Positions 51,922-61,493 are shown, numbered from the stretch's first letter. The stretch is 64,000 nucleotides of DNA from JAVBTT01 sp031550325 (GCA_031550325.1 JAVBOR010000018.1:1-64000), one strand, 5' to 3'. The notes: generated by a model not told the origin, from the sequence alone. Program-made: numbers and translations.

Positions 51922-52802
51922 ATGATGGATACAGGGCCGGGCAGAAAGCATTATCTTGATGTCTTGCGTTCTTTATCGGTGTTTTTGCTTTTTCCATATC
52001 ACACGTTTATGATCTATAACAGTTTCGGCGAGCGCTTTTATATCCACGGGGCGGATCTTGCGGCGTGCTGCTGCTTATCCCCGTCCAGTCTTATATCGCT
52101 GGCCTGTTTTGGAACGGTGAGGCGAATTACCTGGACTTTTTCACCAAATTTACGGACTTAACCGGATATGACGGCGGATTCACGCCCGGACAGCTCTGGT
52201 TTATTCTGTATCTCTTCGTGATCTCCATCTTCTTTCTTCCTATAGCGGCGCTTTATCAGTCCTCGCCCAGAAGGCGCTTTGCCCACAAGCTGCCGCTGGG
52301 CGTTCTCCTTGTTCTCGGCGTTGTCCCGCTCCTGACCCATGCTCTTCTGAACATTAGCGGGAAAAGCGTTGGGGAGTTTGCGGCCTATTTCCTGCTCGGC
52401 TATTTTATCCTGTCCGATGAGGACGTTCTGGCCAAACTCGACCGGTATAGGTTTTGGCTGCTCGCTGCCATGCTGTGCGGCGTGGTGGAGACGCTTCTCA
52501 CCAACCATTTGTTCCAGGAGTTTTTCTCATGGATCAACATCTTGGCGCTGCTAGGGCTTGCCAGGCATTATCTGAATTTTGACAACAAGCTGACCGGGTA
52601 TCTTTCCAAAGCGTCGTTCGGCATCTACATATTCCATCAATCATGGATTGTCGTGATCGCGTATTTTGTCCTGCCGGTCGTCAGCGTCCCCGCAGCGCAG
52701 ATTTTGATCATTCTCACCGCCAGTGTTGCGCTGACTTTTCTGACCTATGAGGGGGCCAGGCGGGTTCCGGCGTTCCGGGGAATGTTCGGCCTGAAAAAGT
52801 GA
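51922..52802 (+). pseudogene. Acyltransferase-3 family gene with internal deletion
   Basis: The first frame gives the family start (HYLDVLRSLSVFLLFPYHTFMIYNSFGERFY IHGADLA split) and then breaks at about 52058-52066. The next frame resumes with LLLIPVQSYIAGLFWNGE and continues to a normal end (SKASFGIYIFHQSWIVV). The catalytic His (FPYHTF) survives. The stretch between, about 40-50 residues holding the second and third helices, is missing, so this is a deletion rather than a one-base slip. Intact homologues O-acylate wall or membrane sugars. Confidence 0.75.
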
Positions 52803-53123
52803 CCGAAGCGCTCCGCGTGAGGGCGAAGCGGCGTTTGCATGATGCGCTGAATGAGGATAAAAGAGTTCAGATTCCCGTTTTGACCTGAGAAAATGCTTTT
52901 CCAATGAGATGAGCTTTGCAGGATTTGGGAGCTGCCTGCATTCTGTATGCATCTAGATACGTATGGCAATGATGGTTTTTTGGGGTATAATCAGTTTGTA
53001 AACATCTCCATAAGGAGGAATATCAGAAACGCGAATAGGGCTGGAAGTATACTGTGAAAACAACATTGCCGCGGGGGTTAGGGATGGCGGGCGGCATTCA
53101 TATTTCGATAGGGGACATGGCCT

Positions 53124-53528
53124 ATGGATATTGTGTATAAAGACACCAAAGATTTTGTGGCAGAGCAGCTTGAGGACTTGTTTTTGTCGGTGGAATGGTC
53201 GTCCGGCCATTATCCCGAGAAGCTGGTTGTCGCGATGAAAAACAGCGGCTCGGTATTTTCCGCCTGGGACGGCGGCAAGCTGATTGGGCTGATCAATGCT
53301 CTGGATGACGGCGTTATGACCGCATACGTCCACTATTTGTTGGTCAACCCCTCACATCAGGGCAAGGGCATCGGCAAAAAACTGGTGGAGCTTATTACGG
53401 AAAAATACAGGGATTACCTCCGCATTGTGCTGATCGCCTACGACAAAGAAGTTGGGTTTTATCAGCATTGCGGCTATACGTCCGGCCAGGAAAAGACGCC
53501 GATGTTTATCACGTCGCTCTGGACCTGA
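53124..53528 (+). CDS. GNAT-family N-acetyltransferase
   Basis: About 134 residues. The acetyl-CoA-binding motif A is VNPSHQGKGIGKKLVE, after the beta-4 strand YVHYLLV; motif B is near VGFYQHCGY. The substrate is unknown. The 320-bp gap upstream contains no gene but has a GAGGAAT-type Shine-Dalgarno without a following ORF at about 53015. Confidence 0.88.
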   Translation: MDIVYKDTKDFVAEQLEDLFLSVEWSSGHYPEKLVVAMKNSGSVFSAWDGGKLIGLINALDDGVMTAYVHYLLVNPSHQGKGIGKKLVELITEKYRDYLRIVLIAYDKEVGFYQHCGYTSGQEKTPMFITSLWT

Positions 53529-53604
53529 CGGCGCACGCAAGGCTATACAGTGTTTGATTTAGGCGGCCGCGATCTGCGGCCAGTTTTTGCAAGCGAGGTG
53601 GCTT

Positions 53605-54141
53605 ATGCGTCTGTTTACCGCGGTTAACTTCTCCGAGGAGCTAAAGGATTCGCTGTCCGGCGTGATAAGCGCCCTGAAAAAGCAGGGCGTCAGCGGGAGC
53701 TTCTCGCAGCGCGACAACCTGCACCTGACGCTGGTGTTCATCGGCGAAACGGGCCGTGTGAGCGACGTCAGGGCGGCGATGGACGCGGTGACCGGCAAGC
53801 CGTTTTCGCTCACCTTGAGCGGCCTGGGCACGTTCAGGCGCGACGGAGGCGATATATTGTGGGTCGGCGTCAAGGCCGAGGCTGAGCTGTACGCCGTACA
53901 AAGGCAGCTCGCAGACGGGCTCATGGCAGCCGGGTTTGACATTGACACCCGCGCCTACAAGCCGCACCTGACCCTTGGCCGCGAGGTTCGTTTTCCCGCT
54001 GAGTTTGACCTCGCCGCCTTTTCGGCGGGTGTTCCGGCGCTCTCTGTCAAGGCGCACTGCGTCAGTCTGATGAAATCCGAGCGCGTCGGCGGCAGACTTA
54101 TATACACCGAGATGGACAACAGGAAGCTGGTACAAGTATGA
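53605..54141 (+). CDS. thpR: RNA 2',3'-cyclic phosphodiesterase
   Basis: About 178 residues. The two HxT motifs of the 2H phosphoesterase family are present (LHLTLVFIGE and PHLTLGRE), with FTAVNFSEELK at the start. ThpR opens 2',3'-cyclic phosphates in RNA. ATG 53605 follows GCGAGGTG. The stop overlaps the next start by four bases (ATGA), coupling it to an iron-sulfur flavoprotein gene, an unexplained pairing. Confidence 0.9.
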   Translation: MRLFTAVNFSEELKDSLSGVISALKKQGVSGSFSQRDNLHLTLVFIGETGRVSDVRAAMDAVTGKPFSLTLSGLGTFRRDGGDILWVGVKAEAELYAVQRQLADGLMAAGFDIDTRAYKPHLTLGREVRFPAEFDLAAFSAGVPALSVKAHCVSLMKSERVGGRLIYTEMDNRKLVQV

Positions 54142-54917
54142 AATGCCTGATTATAAACGGCAGCCCGAGCAAGCGCTACAACTGGGGCGGTAAAATAGTG
54201 GAAGGGTTTACGGGGCAGCTGGTGGACGAGGTTAGGCGCTCGATGGCGGCGCTCGGAGAGGTGGGGTTTGAGGAAATCCGGCTTGCCGATGCGGATCTAT
54301 CCTACTGCAAGGGCTGCTACAACTGTTTTTTTGGCGGCGAGGACAAGTGCCCTCACGCGGGCGTCATGCAGCCGATTCTGGAAAAGCTCGATGGGGCGGA
54401 CTGCCTGATTCTGTCAAGCCCGGTGTACGCCCTGGATGTGTCGGGGCTTGTCAAAACCTTTTTCGACCTGACCGCGTTTAACTTTCACCGCCCGCGATAC
54501 TTTACCAAAAAAGCGCTGGTCGTCAGCTCAACGGCGGGCGCCGCGGCGAAGAAAACCTGCGCGTACATGCGCGACACGTTGATGCACTGGGGTTTTAACC
54601 GTGTTTACATGTTGCCTGTGGTCCGCATGAGCGCTGCCGAACCGAGCAAAAAGATGAAAAAGCGCTGCGCTGATGCGGCGGAAAGGCTCTATTTCGACAC
54701 AAAGTCCGGGAAGGCGCACAGCCCGAACGTTAAGCGCGTGTTCTTCTTCCAGCTGTGGAAGGCGATGGGCTTAAGCACGCCCGAAAACGCCGACGGCCGC
54801 TACTGGCTGGAGAGCGGGCTCGCGCGGCATGCCTATTCGCCCGACGTGCCGCTTGGACTGCCCAAGCGCGTTTTCGGAAAGCTGATTGGCGGGATGCTTT
54901 GCAGGGTGATGAAGTAA
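54138..54917 (+). CDS. Iron-sulfur flavoprotein / NAD(P)H-dependent flavodoxin-fold reductase
   Basis: About 259 residues. It starts with the FMN phosphate loop (LIINGSPSKRYNW). A compact cysteine motif (YCKGCYNCFFGGEDKCPH) resembles the 4Fe-4S ligands of iron-sulfur flavoproteins, and SSPVYALDVSGLVKTFFD is the second FMN loop. It would transfer electrons in anaerobic redox metabolism. The C-terminal 70 residues (about 190-259) extend beyond the fold. Translationally coupled to thpR. Confidence 0.82.
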   Translation: MKCLIINGSPSKRYNWGGKIVEGFTGQLVDEVRRSMAALGEVGFEEIRLADADLSYCKGCYNCFFGGEDKCPHAGVMQPILEKLDGADCLILSSPVYALDVSGLVKTFFDLTAFNFHRPRYFTKKALVVSSTAGAAAKKTCAYMRDTLMHWGFNRVYMLPVVRMSAAEPSKKMKKRCADAAERLYFDTKSGKAHSPNVKRVFFFQLWKAMGLSTPENADGRYWLESGLARHAYSPDVPLGLPKRVFGKLIGGMLCRVMK

Positions 54918-55034
54918 ATGCTCCACGCCAGGGGTTGAACCGGCGAAACCCGACCTGCCTCGGAGGAAGCTTGGCTCTGGGTGTGGCGGGGGGATGCTGC
55001 TGGCGAAGGGACTTGCTACAAGGAGGGAATTGGT

Positions 55035-55853
55035 GTGTCCGTATCAATTTTGTCCATACTTTTTATGGCGATTTCCGCCGTTATTTCCGTCGGGGTGCCG
55101 ATTGCGCTGTTCTTATTCTGGCGAAAAAGATTTGATATGAATATTGTCCCCCTGTTGGTGGGCTTGGCGGCGTTTGTTCTTTTTGCTTTGGGCTTGGAGC
55201 AAATGCTGCACGCGGTTGTCTTAAGACCCGATGCGGCGGGAAACATTGCGCTCAGGAGCAACCCGATCCTGTATATGGCATACGGCTGCTTTGCCGCGGG
55301 GATCTTTGAGGAGAGCGCGAGGTTTCTATCCTTTAAGCTGCTCAAGAAAAAGTTTCACGGGGTTGGCACCGGCTTGTCCTATGGAATCGGTCACGGCGGC
55401 GTTGAAGCAGGGCTTCTTTTGGGCATGACCATGATAAACAACATCGTGCTGGCCGTTATGATTAACTCAGGGACGATCGACGCCGTAAAGAATGCGCTGC
55501 AAGGCACGGCGGCGGCGCAGTTCGACACACAGATCACCGCCCTGACAACAACGCAGCCGTATATGTTTTTAGTCGGCGGAGCCGAACGCATCTTTGCGCT
55601 CGCGATACAGATCTCCCTGTCCGTTTTGGTGTGGTATGCCGTAAACAAAACGGGAAAGGGATGGTTGTTCCCGGCGGCAATCGCACTCCATGCGCTCATT
55701 GACGCCCCCGCCGCGCTTATGCAGACAGGCGTTTTGAACAATGTATTTGTCGTGGAGGGCATTGTTTTTGCATGCGCCGTGCTCATATCCTTGTTGGCGG
55801 TCTTTACGCACAGGAAGCTGAAGGAAAACAGCGTGGCAGTCATCCCGGAGTAG
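55035..55853 (+). CDS. YhfC-family putative intramembrane metalloprotease
   Basis: About 272 residues from GTG 55035, five bases after AAGGAGGG. Seven or eight membrane helices are apparent. Potential catalytic residues are EESARF (Glu-Glu...Arg), YGIGHGGVEAG and HALIDAP, as in YhfC (PF10086), related to CPBP and glutamic intramembrane proteases. A CPBP protease gene follows 116 bp downstream. Substrates are unknown; roles in peptide maturation or immunity are typical of the clan. Confidence 0.8.
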   Translation: MSVSILSILFMAISAVISVGVPIALFLFWRKRFDMNIVPLLVGLAAFVLFALGLEQMLHAVVLRPDAAGNIALRSNPILYMAYGCFAAGIFEESARFLSFKLLKKKFHGVGTGLSYGIGHGGVEAGLLLGMTMINNIVLAVMINSGTIDAVKNALQGTAAAQFDTQITALTTTQPYMFLVGGAERIFALAIQISLSVLVWYAVNKTGKGWLFPAAIALHALIDAPAALMQTGVLNNVFVVEGIVFACAVLISLLAVFTHRKLKENSVAVIPE

Positions 55854-55969
55854 GCGGAGGGAAAAGCGTCTCCTGTGAAACTATTGCAAACAGCCCTCGC
55901 GGGCTGATGGAGTTCCCGGCCGCCAAAGAGCCGCGCTTTTTTACGGCCCGTTTATTCAGGAGAGAAATG

Positions 55970-56746
55970 ATGAAAAAGAGAACGGGTACGATCGAGTTTT
56001 TATGCCTGGCGGCAATCGCCCCGCTCGTTTGCGCCGCGATATTTGCGTTTTGCCCCGGCGTGAGGGACAGTGTTTTTTCCTTGCCGCTGCTTGGCCTGCA
56101 GAGCATGGCTCCCTCTCTCGCGGCGGTCCTGGTCGTTGGGCAGATCCACGCCGCAAAAGGACTGACTGCGTTTTTAAGAGAAAAGTACTTATCCGGTATC
56201 AGCCTGAAACTTTGCCTGTCCGCGTTTTTTACACCGCTTGTACTATTGCTTGTTTCAAAGACATTGGCTGTTTTTTTTCTGGAGGGTGATATTAAGTTCT
56301 TCCTGCCCGACGCGAGCAAAATGCTCATTATTCTTTGGGCGCTGATCGCCGAAGAGCTGGGATGGAGAGGTTTTTTGCAGGAAAGGGGGGAGGCAAAGCT
56401 TGGTCCGGTTCTTACGCCGCTGGTGGTCGGCGTCGTTTGGGGCCTGTGGCATGTTTTCTTTTTCCTGTCGGGGGCCATGGAGGCTCCGTTTTTCTGGCTT
56501 GTTCTGGGCTGTGTGTTTGAAAGCTACGGGTATTTTGTAATCACAAAGCTTTCGGGGGGGAATATCGTCCCAGCGAGTATATGGCACTTTTCAGGGAACC
56601 TGTTTATCCATATCTTTGGACTGAATGTGGCAGACAGCCATGGCGGCCATCTCCCTTACGCGGTCATGACCCTTACATACGGCCTTTGTGTTTTGGGCTT
56701 TCTGGCCTATTATCGCGCGCTGCCCAGAAAGGGAAGACCCGTGTGA
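55970..56746 (+). CDS. CPBP-family intramembrane glutamic endopeptidase
   Basis: About 258 residues, eight hydrophobic segments. CPBP motifs are visible: EELGWRGFLQE (EExxxR), GLWHVFFFLSG (FxxxH type) and HFSGN near the C-terminus. ATG 55970 is chosen for spacing from AGGAGA; the ATG directly before it is also possible. Family members process prenylated or bacteriocin-like proteins and confer self-immunity in some gene sets. No bacteriocin gene is seen. Confidence 0.85.
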   Translation: MKKRTGTIEFLCLAAIAPLVCAAIFAFCPGVRDSVFSLPLLGLQSMAPSLAAVLVVGQIHAAKGLTAFLREKYLSGISLKLCLSAFFTPLVLLLVSKTLAVFFLEGDIKFFLPDASKMLIILWALIAEELGWRGFLQERGEAKLGPVLTPLVVGVVWGLWHVFFFLSGAMEAPFFWLVLGCVFESYGYFVITKLSGGNIVPASIWHFSGNLFIHIFGLNVADSHGGHLPYAVMTLTYGLCVLGFLAYYRALPRKGRPV

Positions 56747-56876
56747 TGCGCCCCCCGGCTCAAACAAGCAGGCCCTTTCCCACCGCAAATATATTTTTTA
56801 GAGGTAGCCCGCAAAGCGGTAGTTTGGTACCATGCAGGCAATGTGTGCTGAGCATGACGGAAATGGGGAAGTCAAC

Positions 56877-57449
56877 ATGAACACCTTGGTTTTATGCGAC
56901 AAAGAGGGCGCAGATTTCTGCGGACAGTCTCTTGCGGCGCGGATTGAGACGCTGGTCAGAAGCGCCGGAGGCGATGTAAAGACCGTCATGCTGGACGGCG
57001 ACGCAATCGAGCCCTGTGTGGGCTGCTTAGGCTGTTGGGTGAAGACGCCGGGGTTGTGCGTGATGACGCGCGACGGCGTCAACGAGATCGCCGGACGCGA
57101 AATACGCGCCGATGTCGTTGTTTTGGTTTCCCGAATGACTTATGGAGGCTACAGTCACGACATCAAGGCGTTTTTGGATCGCTCAATCCCCAACATCCTG
57201 CCGCTGTTTGAAATCTATCGGGGAGAGATGCATCACAAGCCCCGGTACGAGCGTTTTCCGTGCCTGATTTCGGTTATGTACGGTGAGGCCACCCCCAAAG
57301 AGCTGCAAACCTTTGCCTCCCTAGCTGAACGAAACGCCCTGAACATGAGACCGCCGAAGCATTTTGTGTTCGCCTGCCAGGACGCCGGCGAGATGGAGCA
57401 AGCGATGCGCGCGCTGGAAAAGGTTTTGTCCGCACAGGTGCCGTCATGA
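56877..57449 (+). CDS. Flavodoxin-fold NAD(P)H-dependent oxidoreductase with CxxCxxC motif
   Basis: About 190 residues. The fold starts TLVLCDKEGADFCGQSLAARI. A cysteine cluster (PCVGCLGCWVKTPGLCVM) may hold a 4Fe-4S centre; SRMTYGGYSHDIKAFLDRSI is the FMN loop. It is coupled by a 4-base ATGA overlap to a second flavodoxin-fold gene, suggesting the two products work as a pair. Confidence 0.82.
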   Translation: MNTLVLCDKEGADFCGQSLAARIETLVRSAGGDVKTVMLDGDAIEPCVGCLGCWVKTPGLCVMTRDGVNEIAGREIRADVVVLVSRMTYGGYSHDIKAFLDRSIPNILPLFEIYRGEMHHKPRYERFPCLISVMYGEATPKELQTFASLAERNALNMRPPKHFVFACQDAGEMEQAMRALEKVLSAQVPS

Positions 57450-58081
57450 CCGATATTGCAGCGATTAACGCGAGCCCCAAGTCAACGGACAGCGCCACTA
57501 AGGCGCTCATTCGGCAAATCGGCGGCATGACCGGCGGCGAAATCCGGGTCACGCAAGCGCTGCAGCTTCTCGGCGACGAGAACAGGGAGGCCGCTCTGGC
57601 GGGGCTGTTGAGGGCCGACGCGCTGCTGATCGCATTTCCGCTGTATGTCGACGCGCTTCCTGCCCCGCTTGTCAAGGTTCTTACGCTGCTCGAGCGGGCA
57701 GCGTTCGGGGCGGGGAAGCTGCCGAAGATGTACGCCCTTGTCAACTGCGGGTTTTATGAGGCCGGGCACAATCAAATCGCGCTGGACATCGTGGAGAACT
57801 TTTGCGCCCGCGCCGGGTTGCCCTGGGGCTATGGCCTCGGCATCGGGAGCGGAGGCTTTGCTGTCCAGGACAAGAACATGGCCAAGGGGCCTGCCGCCAA
57901 CGTCTATGCCGCTTTGCGCGAACTTGCCGACGCGATGCTGCGCGGCGGCGATGGCCAAAACAGGTTCGCCACGCCCCGGATCCCTCGGTTTGTGTATAAG
58001 CTCGGCGGGAACATGATGTGGTACCGAATGTCGAAGAAGAACGGCGTCCGGCGAGACCTCGGCGCCAGACCGCATCTGTGA
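57446..58081 (+). CDS. Flavodoxin-fold NAD(P)H-dependent oxidoreductase
   Basis: About 211 residues starting AAINASPKSTDS (FMN loop). The second FMN-binding loop is AFPLYVDALPAPLVKVLTLLE. Unlike its upstream partner it has no cysteine cluster. The C-terminus is basic (RFVYKLGGNMMWYRMSKKNGVR), possibly for membrane or partner binding. Overlaps the upstream gene by four bases. Confidence 0.8.
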   Translation: MTDIAAINASPKSTDSATKALIRQIGGMTGGEIRVTQALQLLGDENREAALAGLLRADALLIAFPLYVDALPAPLVKVLTLLERAAFGAGKLPKMYALVNCGFYEAGHNQIALDIVENFCARAGLPWGYGLGIGSGGFAVQDKNMAKGPAANVYAALRELADAMLRGGDGQNRFATPRIPRFVYKLGGNMMWYRMSKKNGVRRDLGARPHL

Positions 58082-58177
58082 GCTCGGCGCCAGGAGAGGG
58101 GCGGTGGCGCGCGGCCACGTTCCGGTCCGGGGGCACAAGCGGTCACGCAAAATGCGGTGCAGAGGGGCGGATATCCT

Positions 58178-59095
58178 ATGGACAAGATCACCGAGAGAAT
58201 ACTGGCCGATTTGGGGGATACGGCGCTGCTGGACAAGCTGCTCAGCCTACCGGGGTCCGACCTCAACTCCTTTCTGCTCAAATTGTTTGATCTGCAGGCA
58301 GCCGGCGTGGCTCCCCGGGCGCTGCTGAAGGCATATGAGCAAAACCGCTTTGCCCTGCCGAGCGCCATAGACCCGGCGGAGTATCACAGGCTGGAGGCCC
58401 ATCTGCTGACGCTGGCCGGACAGATGGGGATGAGGGGCGTCCTTCTTTCTCCGGCGGCGCCTGTGGGCAGCTGCTCGGCTTTTGGCTATGTGGCGCAGAA
58501 CAATGTCGTCAGCGCTTTGCGGGGGAGCGAGATCCTTTCCGACCCGACGAATATGCTGGCCATCTATGTGGCCGGTCAGCTCAAGCGAAAGGCGCTGGAC
58601 AACGAGACGCCGCAGTACTTTTGCACGACCGCAAGGGTTTTGCGGGCGCAGAAGTTCCCCGAGGGGATGTTCAGCCACTTCGGGCTTTTCTGCATCGTCT
58701 CCTCCGGCAAGGACAAGGGCTCCTATTCCTGCGAAAGGGCGATGCTCATCAAGCATATGGAGTTCTATAAACAGCTTCTGCGGGCTGAATCAGGCGCAGG
58801 GCTCTCCCTCGCGCTGCGGAAACGAAGCGGGTATACGGACGGTGACGGCTTCTTCACAAGTATCGGAGGGGTCATCCGGGACGAGCTGCCCGACGTTCCG
58901 ATTTCCATCGATGAGGGCGACCAAGGGAACGGCTACTACAAAGGCGTCAACTTCAAACTGAACGTTGAAAATGACGGGGCTAGCCTTGAGGTGGGGGACG
59001 GCGGTTTTGTCGACTGGATACAGAGCATGACTGGAAACGGGCGCGAGCGCTGCCTGATCAGCTGCATCGCCATTGACAGATACATGCTGCTTTGA
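58178..59095 (+). CDS. Uncharacterised protein, about 305 residues
   Basis: The protein has a helical N-terminus (ITERILADLGDTALLDKLLS) and a conserved-looking core (LLSPAAPVGSCSAFGYVAQNN; ALRGSEILSDPTNMLAIYVAG). It continues FSHFGLFCIVSSGKDKGSYSC and ends in a region rich in Gly/Asp (YTDGDGFFTSIGG; DEGDQGNGYYKG). It looks like a globular cytoplasmic enzyme. I recognise no family with certainty. GAGGGGCGG precedes ATG 58178 and a strong terminator follows the stop. Confidence 0.75.
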   Translation: MDKITERILADLGDTALLDKLLSLPGSDLNSFLLKLFDLQAAGVAPRALLKAYEQNRFALPSAIDPAEYHRLEAHLLTLAGQMGMRGVLLSPAAPVGSCSAFGYVAQNNVVSALRGSEILSDPTNMLAIYVAGQLKRKALDNETPQYFCTTARVLRAQKFPEGMFSHFGLFCIVSSGKDKGSYSCERAMLIKHMEFYKQLLRAESGAGLSLALRKRSGYTDGDGFFTSIGGVIRDELPDVPISIDEGDQGNGYYKGVNFKLNVENDGASLEVGDGGFVDWIQSMTGNGRERCLISCIAIDRYMLL

Positions 59096-59104
59096 CAGTC
59101 AAAT

Positions 59105-59136
59105 GGGGCAGGCAAACCGTTAGGTTTGCCTGCCCC
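59105..59136. terminator. Bidirectional terminator between convergent genes
   Basis: A perfect 14-bp stem (GGGGCAGGCAAACC arm) with a GTTA loop lies 9 bp after the stop of the 58178 gene. It is 31 bp past the end of the convergent pyrophosphatase gene, with ATTTGA on the minus-strand exit side. The T-run is short. Confidence 0.75.
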
Positions 59137-59167
59137 GATGGCGTTCATACGTAATTTGCGCTGCCCG

Positions 59168-61372
59168 TTAACCCAGGAGCTGCTGCACGGCTACGATCAT
59201 TCCTGCAAATACGATCGAGACCATCGAGAGCAGCTTGATGAGGATGTTGATCGAAGGGCCGCTTGTGTCTTTAAACGGATCGCCGACAGTGTCGCCAACG
59301 ACGGCGGCCTTATGGCTATCAGAGCCTTTTCCGCCCAGATTCCCCGCCTCGACATATTTCTTGGCGTTGTCCCAGGCGCCTCCGGCGTTGGCCATCATGA
59401 CGGCGAGAACAAAACCGGTAACCGTGGCGCCGGCAAGCAGGCCGATGACGCCGCCGACTCCGAGCAGAAGCCCTACGACAATCGGCGCGATAATGGCGAT
59501 AAGGGTGGGCAGAACCATTTCCTTCTGGGCTGCACGGGTGCAGATGTCTACGCAGGTGGTGTAGTCAGCCTCGGCCTTTCCGGCCATGAGGCCGGTGATC
59601 TCTCTGAACTGACGGCGGACTTCCACAACAATCTTGCCCGCAGCGCGGCCGACCGCTTCCATGGTCATGGCGGAGAACAGGAACGGCAGCATGCCGCCAA
59701 TAAAGAGGCCAATGAGCACTTTGGGATTGGTCAGTTGGCCTTCGAGCCCTTGCAGGAGAGAGGCGGCGACCACTGTGCCCTCATCCGCAATTTTCTCTAC
59801 CAGAAGCTTCACCTGATCGATGTAAGCGGCGATCAGCGCAAGGGCCGTCAGCGCGGCAGAGCCGATCGCAAAGCCTTTGCCTGTCGCTGCGGTGGTGTTG
59901 CCCAGCGAGTCGAGCGCGTCTGTGCGCTCACGAACTTCTTCAGGCATGCCCGACATCTCGGCAATGCCGCCGGCGTTGTCGGCAATCGGTCCGTACGCGT
60001 CGGTGGCAAGCGTGATGCCGAGCGTGGACAGCATGCCAACGGCAGAAATACCTATGCCGTAAAGGCCCATGTTAAACGCATTGGCGTCTCCGCTGAATCC
60101 GCCGCAAAGAGCAAAGCTGGCGAATACGCTGGCGCCGACAACCAGCACAGGGATGACCGTGGACTTCATGCCGAGCGCAAGTCCGCCGATGATCACGGTC
60201 GCCGGGCCGGTTTTGGTTGTCTCAGAGAGTTTTTGCGTGGGTTTGTAGGCGTCGGCGGTGAAATACTCCGTAAAGTACCCGATGAGCACGCCCGCTGCCA
60301 ATCCCGACAACACAGCGCCGTATACGCCGAGGTGTTCCGAACCCATGAGGAAGTAGATCACCGGGAAGGCCAGAACGGCGATGAGTCCCGCGGCAATGTA
60401 AACGCCTCTGCGCAGTGCGCTGAGAAGCACCTTCTGATCGGTGTTCTCGCCTGAGCGGACAAACCAGGTGCCGATCAGCGAGCAAAGAGTGCCAAGTCCG
60501 GCAAGGACCATCGGCACGATCGCGCTGCGGTACGGACTCATGCCGCCGCCAAAGCTGAACATGGCGGCAGCCGCGAGGGAAATGGTGGCGACGATGGAGC
60601 CGACATAGGACTCGTACAGGTCAGCGCCCATGCCCGCAACATCACCGACGTTATCGCCAACGTTGTCGGCAATGACCGCCGGGTTGCGCGGATCGTCTTC
60701 GGGAATGCCGGCCTCAACCTTGCCAACAAGGTCGGCGCCGACGTCGGCAGCTTTGGTAAAGATACCGCCGCCAACGCGGGCAAACAGCGCCATGGAGGAC
60801 GCGCCCATGCCAAAGGTCAGCATCGCGGAAGAAATCTCAGTGATCTGCAGCGTCGGATTGGCCAGGTATTCGGCTCCGGAAAAGAAGACGTACCGAAGCA
60901 GATAGTACCAGATGGACAGGTCAAGCAGGCCGAGGCCAACCACGACAAAGCCCATAACCGAGCCCGCGGAAAAGGCGACGCGAAGGCCTCTGTTCAGCCC
61001 TTCGCTTGCGGCCTGGGCGGTACGGCAGTTCGCGGCCGTGGCGACCCGCATGCCGATAAAGCCCGAAAGGCCGGAGAAAAAGCCGCCTGTAATGAATGCA
61101 AACGGAACAAACGGATTGAGCACTTTGAAGCCGTACGCCAGAACCGCAAGAATGATGAACAGACCGATGAAGAAGAGTCCCACGCCTTTATACTGACGCT
61201 TTAAGTACGCGTTGGCGCCCTTCCTGATGCTGTCGGATATACGGCTCATCACTTCGCTGCCCTTGGATACTTTCATGACCTTTTTTGCCTGGAAAAATGC
61301 GAAGATCAGTGCGAGGATGGATGCCACCGGGGTAATGGCAAATAAGGCGTCTACAAGCTGCTCAGAAACCAT
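59168..61372 (-). CDS. hppA: Membrane-bound K+-dependent ion-pumping pyrophosphatase
   Basis: About 734 residues and 16 membrane helices, the full family length. The substrate motif DDPRNPAVIADNVGDNVGD is present, together with DVGADLVGKVE (the acidic cluster) and the C-terminal DTVGDPFKDTSGPS. The K+-site reads GNTTAATGKG: Ala and Gly occupy the positions where K+-independent enzymes have Lys and Thr, so K+ dependence is expected. It uses PPi to pump Na+ or H+; the ion cannot be decided by eye. Confidence 0.93.
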   Translation of the reverse strand: MVSEQLVDALFAITPVASILALIFAFFQAKKVMKVSKGSEVMSRISDSIRKGANAYLKRQYKGVGLFFIGLFIILAVLAYGFKVLNPFVPFAFITGGFFSGLSGFIGMRVATAANCRTAQAASEGLNRGLRVAFSAGSVMGFVVVGLGLLDLSIWYYLLRYVFFSGAEYLANPTLQITEISSAMLTFGMGASSMALFARVGGGIFTKAADVGADLVGKVEAGIPEDDPRNPAVIADNVGDNVGDVAGMGADLYESYVGSIVATISLAAAAMFSFGGGMSPYRSAIVPMVLAGLGTLCSLIGTWFVRSGENTDQKVLLSALRRGVYIAAGLIAVLAFPVIYFLMGSEHLGVYGAVLSGLAAGVLIGYFTEYFTADAYKPTQKLSETTKTGPATVIIGGLALGMKSTVIPVLVVGASVFASFALCGGFSGDANAFNMGLYGIGISAVGMLSTLGITLATDAYGPIADNAGGIAEMSGMPEEVRERTDALDSLGNTTAATGKGFAIGSAALTALALIAAYIDQVKLLVEKIADEGTVVAASLLQGLEGQLTNPKVLIGLFIGGMLPFLFSAMTMEAVGRAAGKIVVEVRRQFREITGLMAGKAEADYTTCVDICTRAAQKEMVLPTLIAIIAPIVVGLLLGVGGVIGLLAGATVTGFVLAVMMANAGGAWDNAKKYVEAGNLGGKGSDSHKAAVVGDTVGDPFKDTSGPSINILIKLLSMVSIVFAGMIVAVQQLLG

Positions 61373-61493
61373 ACATCTCTCTCCCTATGTTTTTTTTAGG
61401 AATGACCAAAAATCCCCTACTTATTATACATACAATAATTTGAAAAGCAAGGGCAAATTTGAACAAACTGTGAATTGGGCTAAAATTCTGGCC

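Noticed and set aside
59126..60454. 442-aa plus-strand ORF opposite hppA
   Set aside because: The hppA frame has every catalytic motif; the plus-strand translation is low-complexity Gly/Arg/His text.
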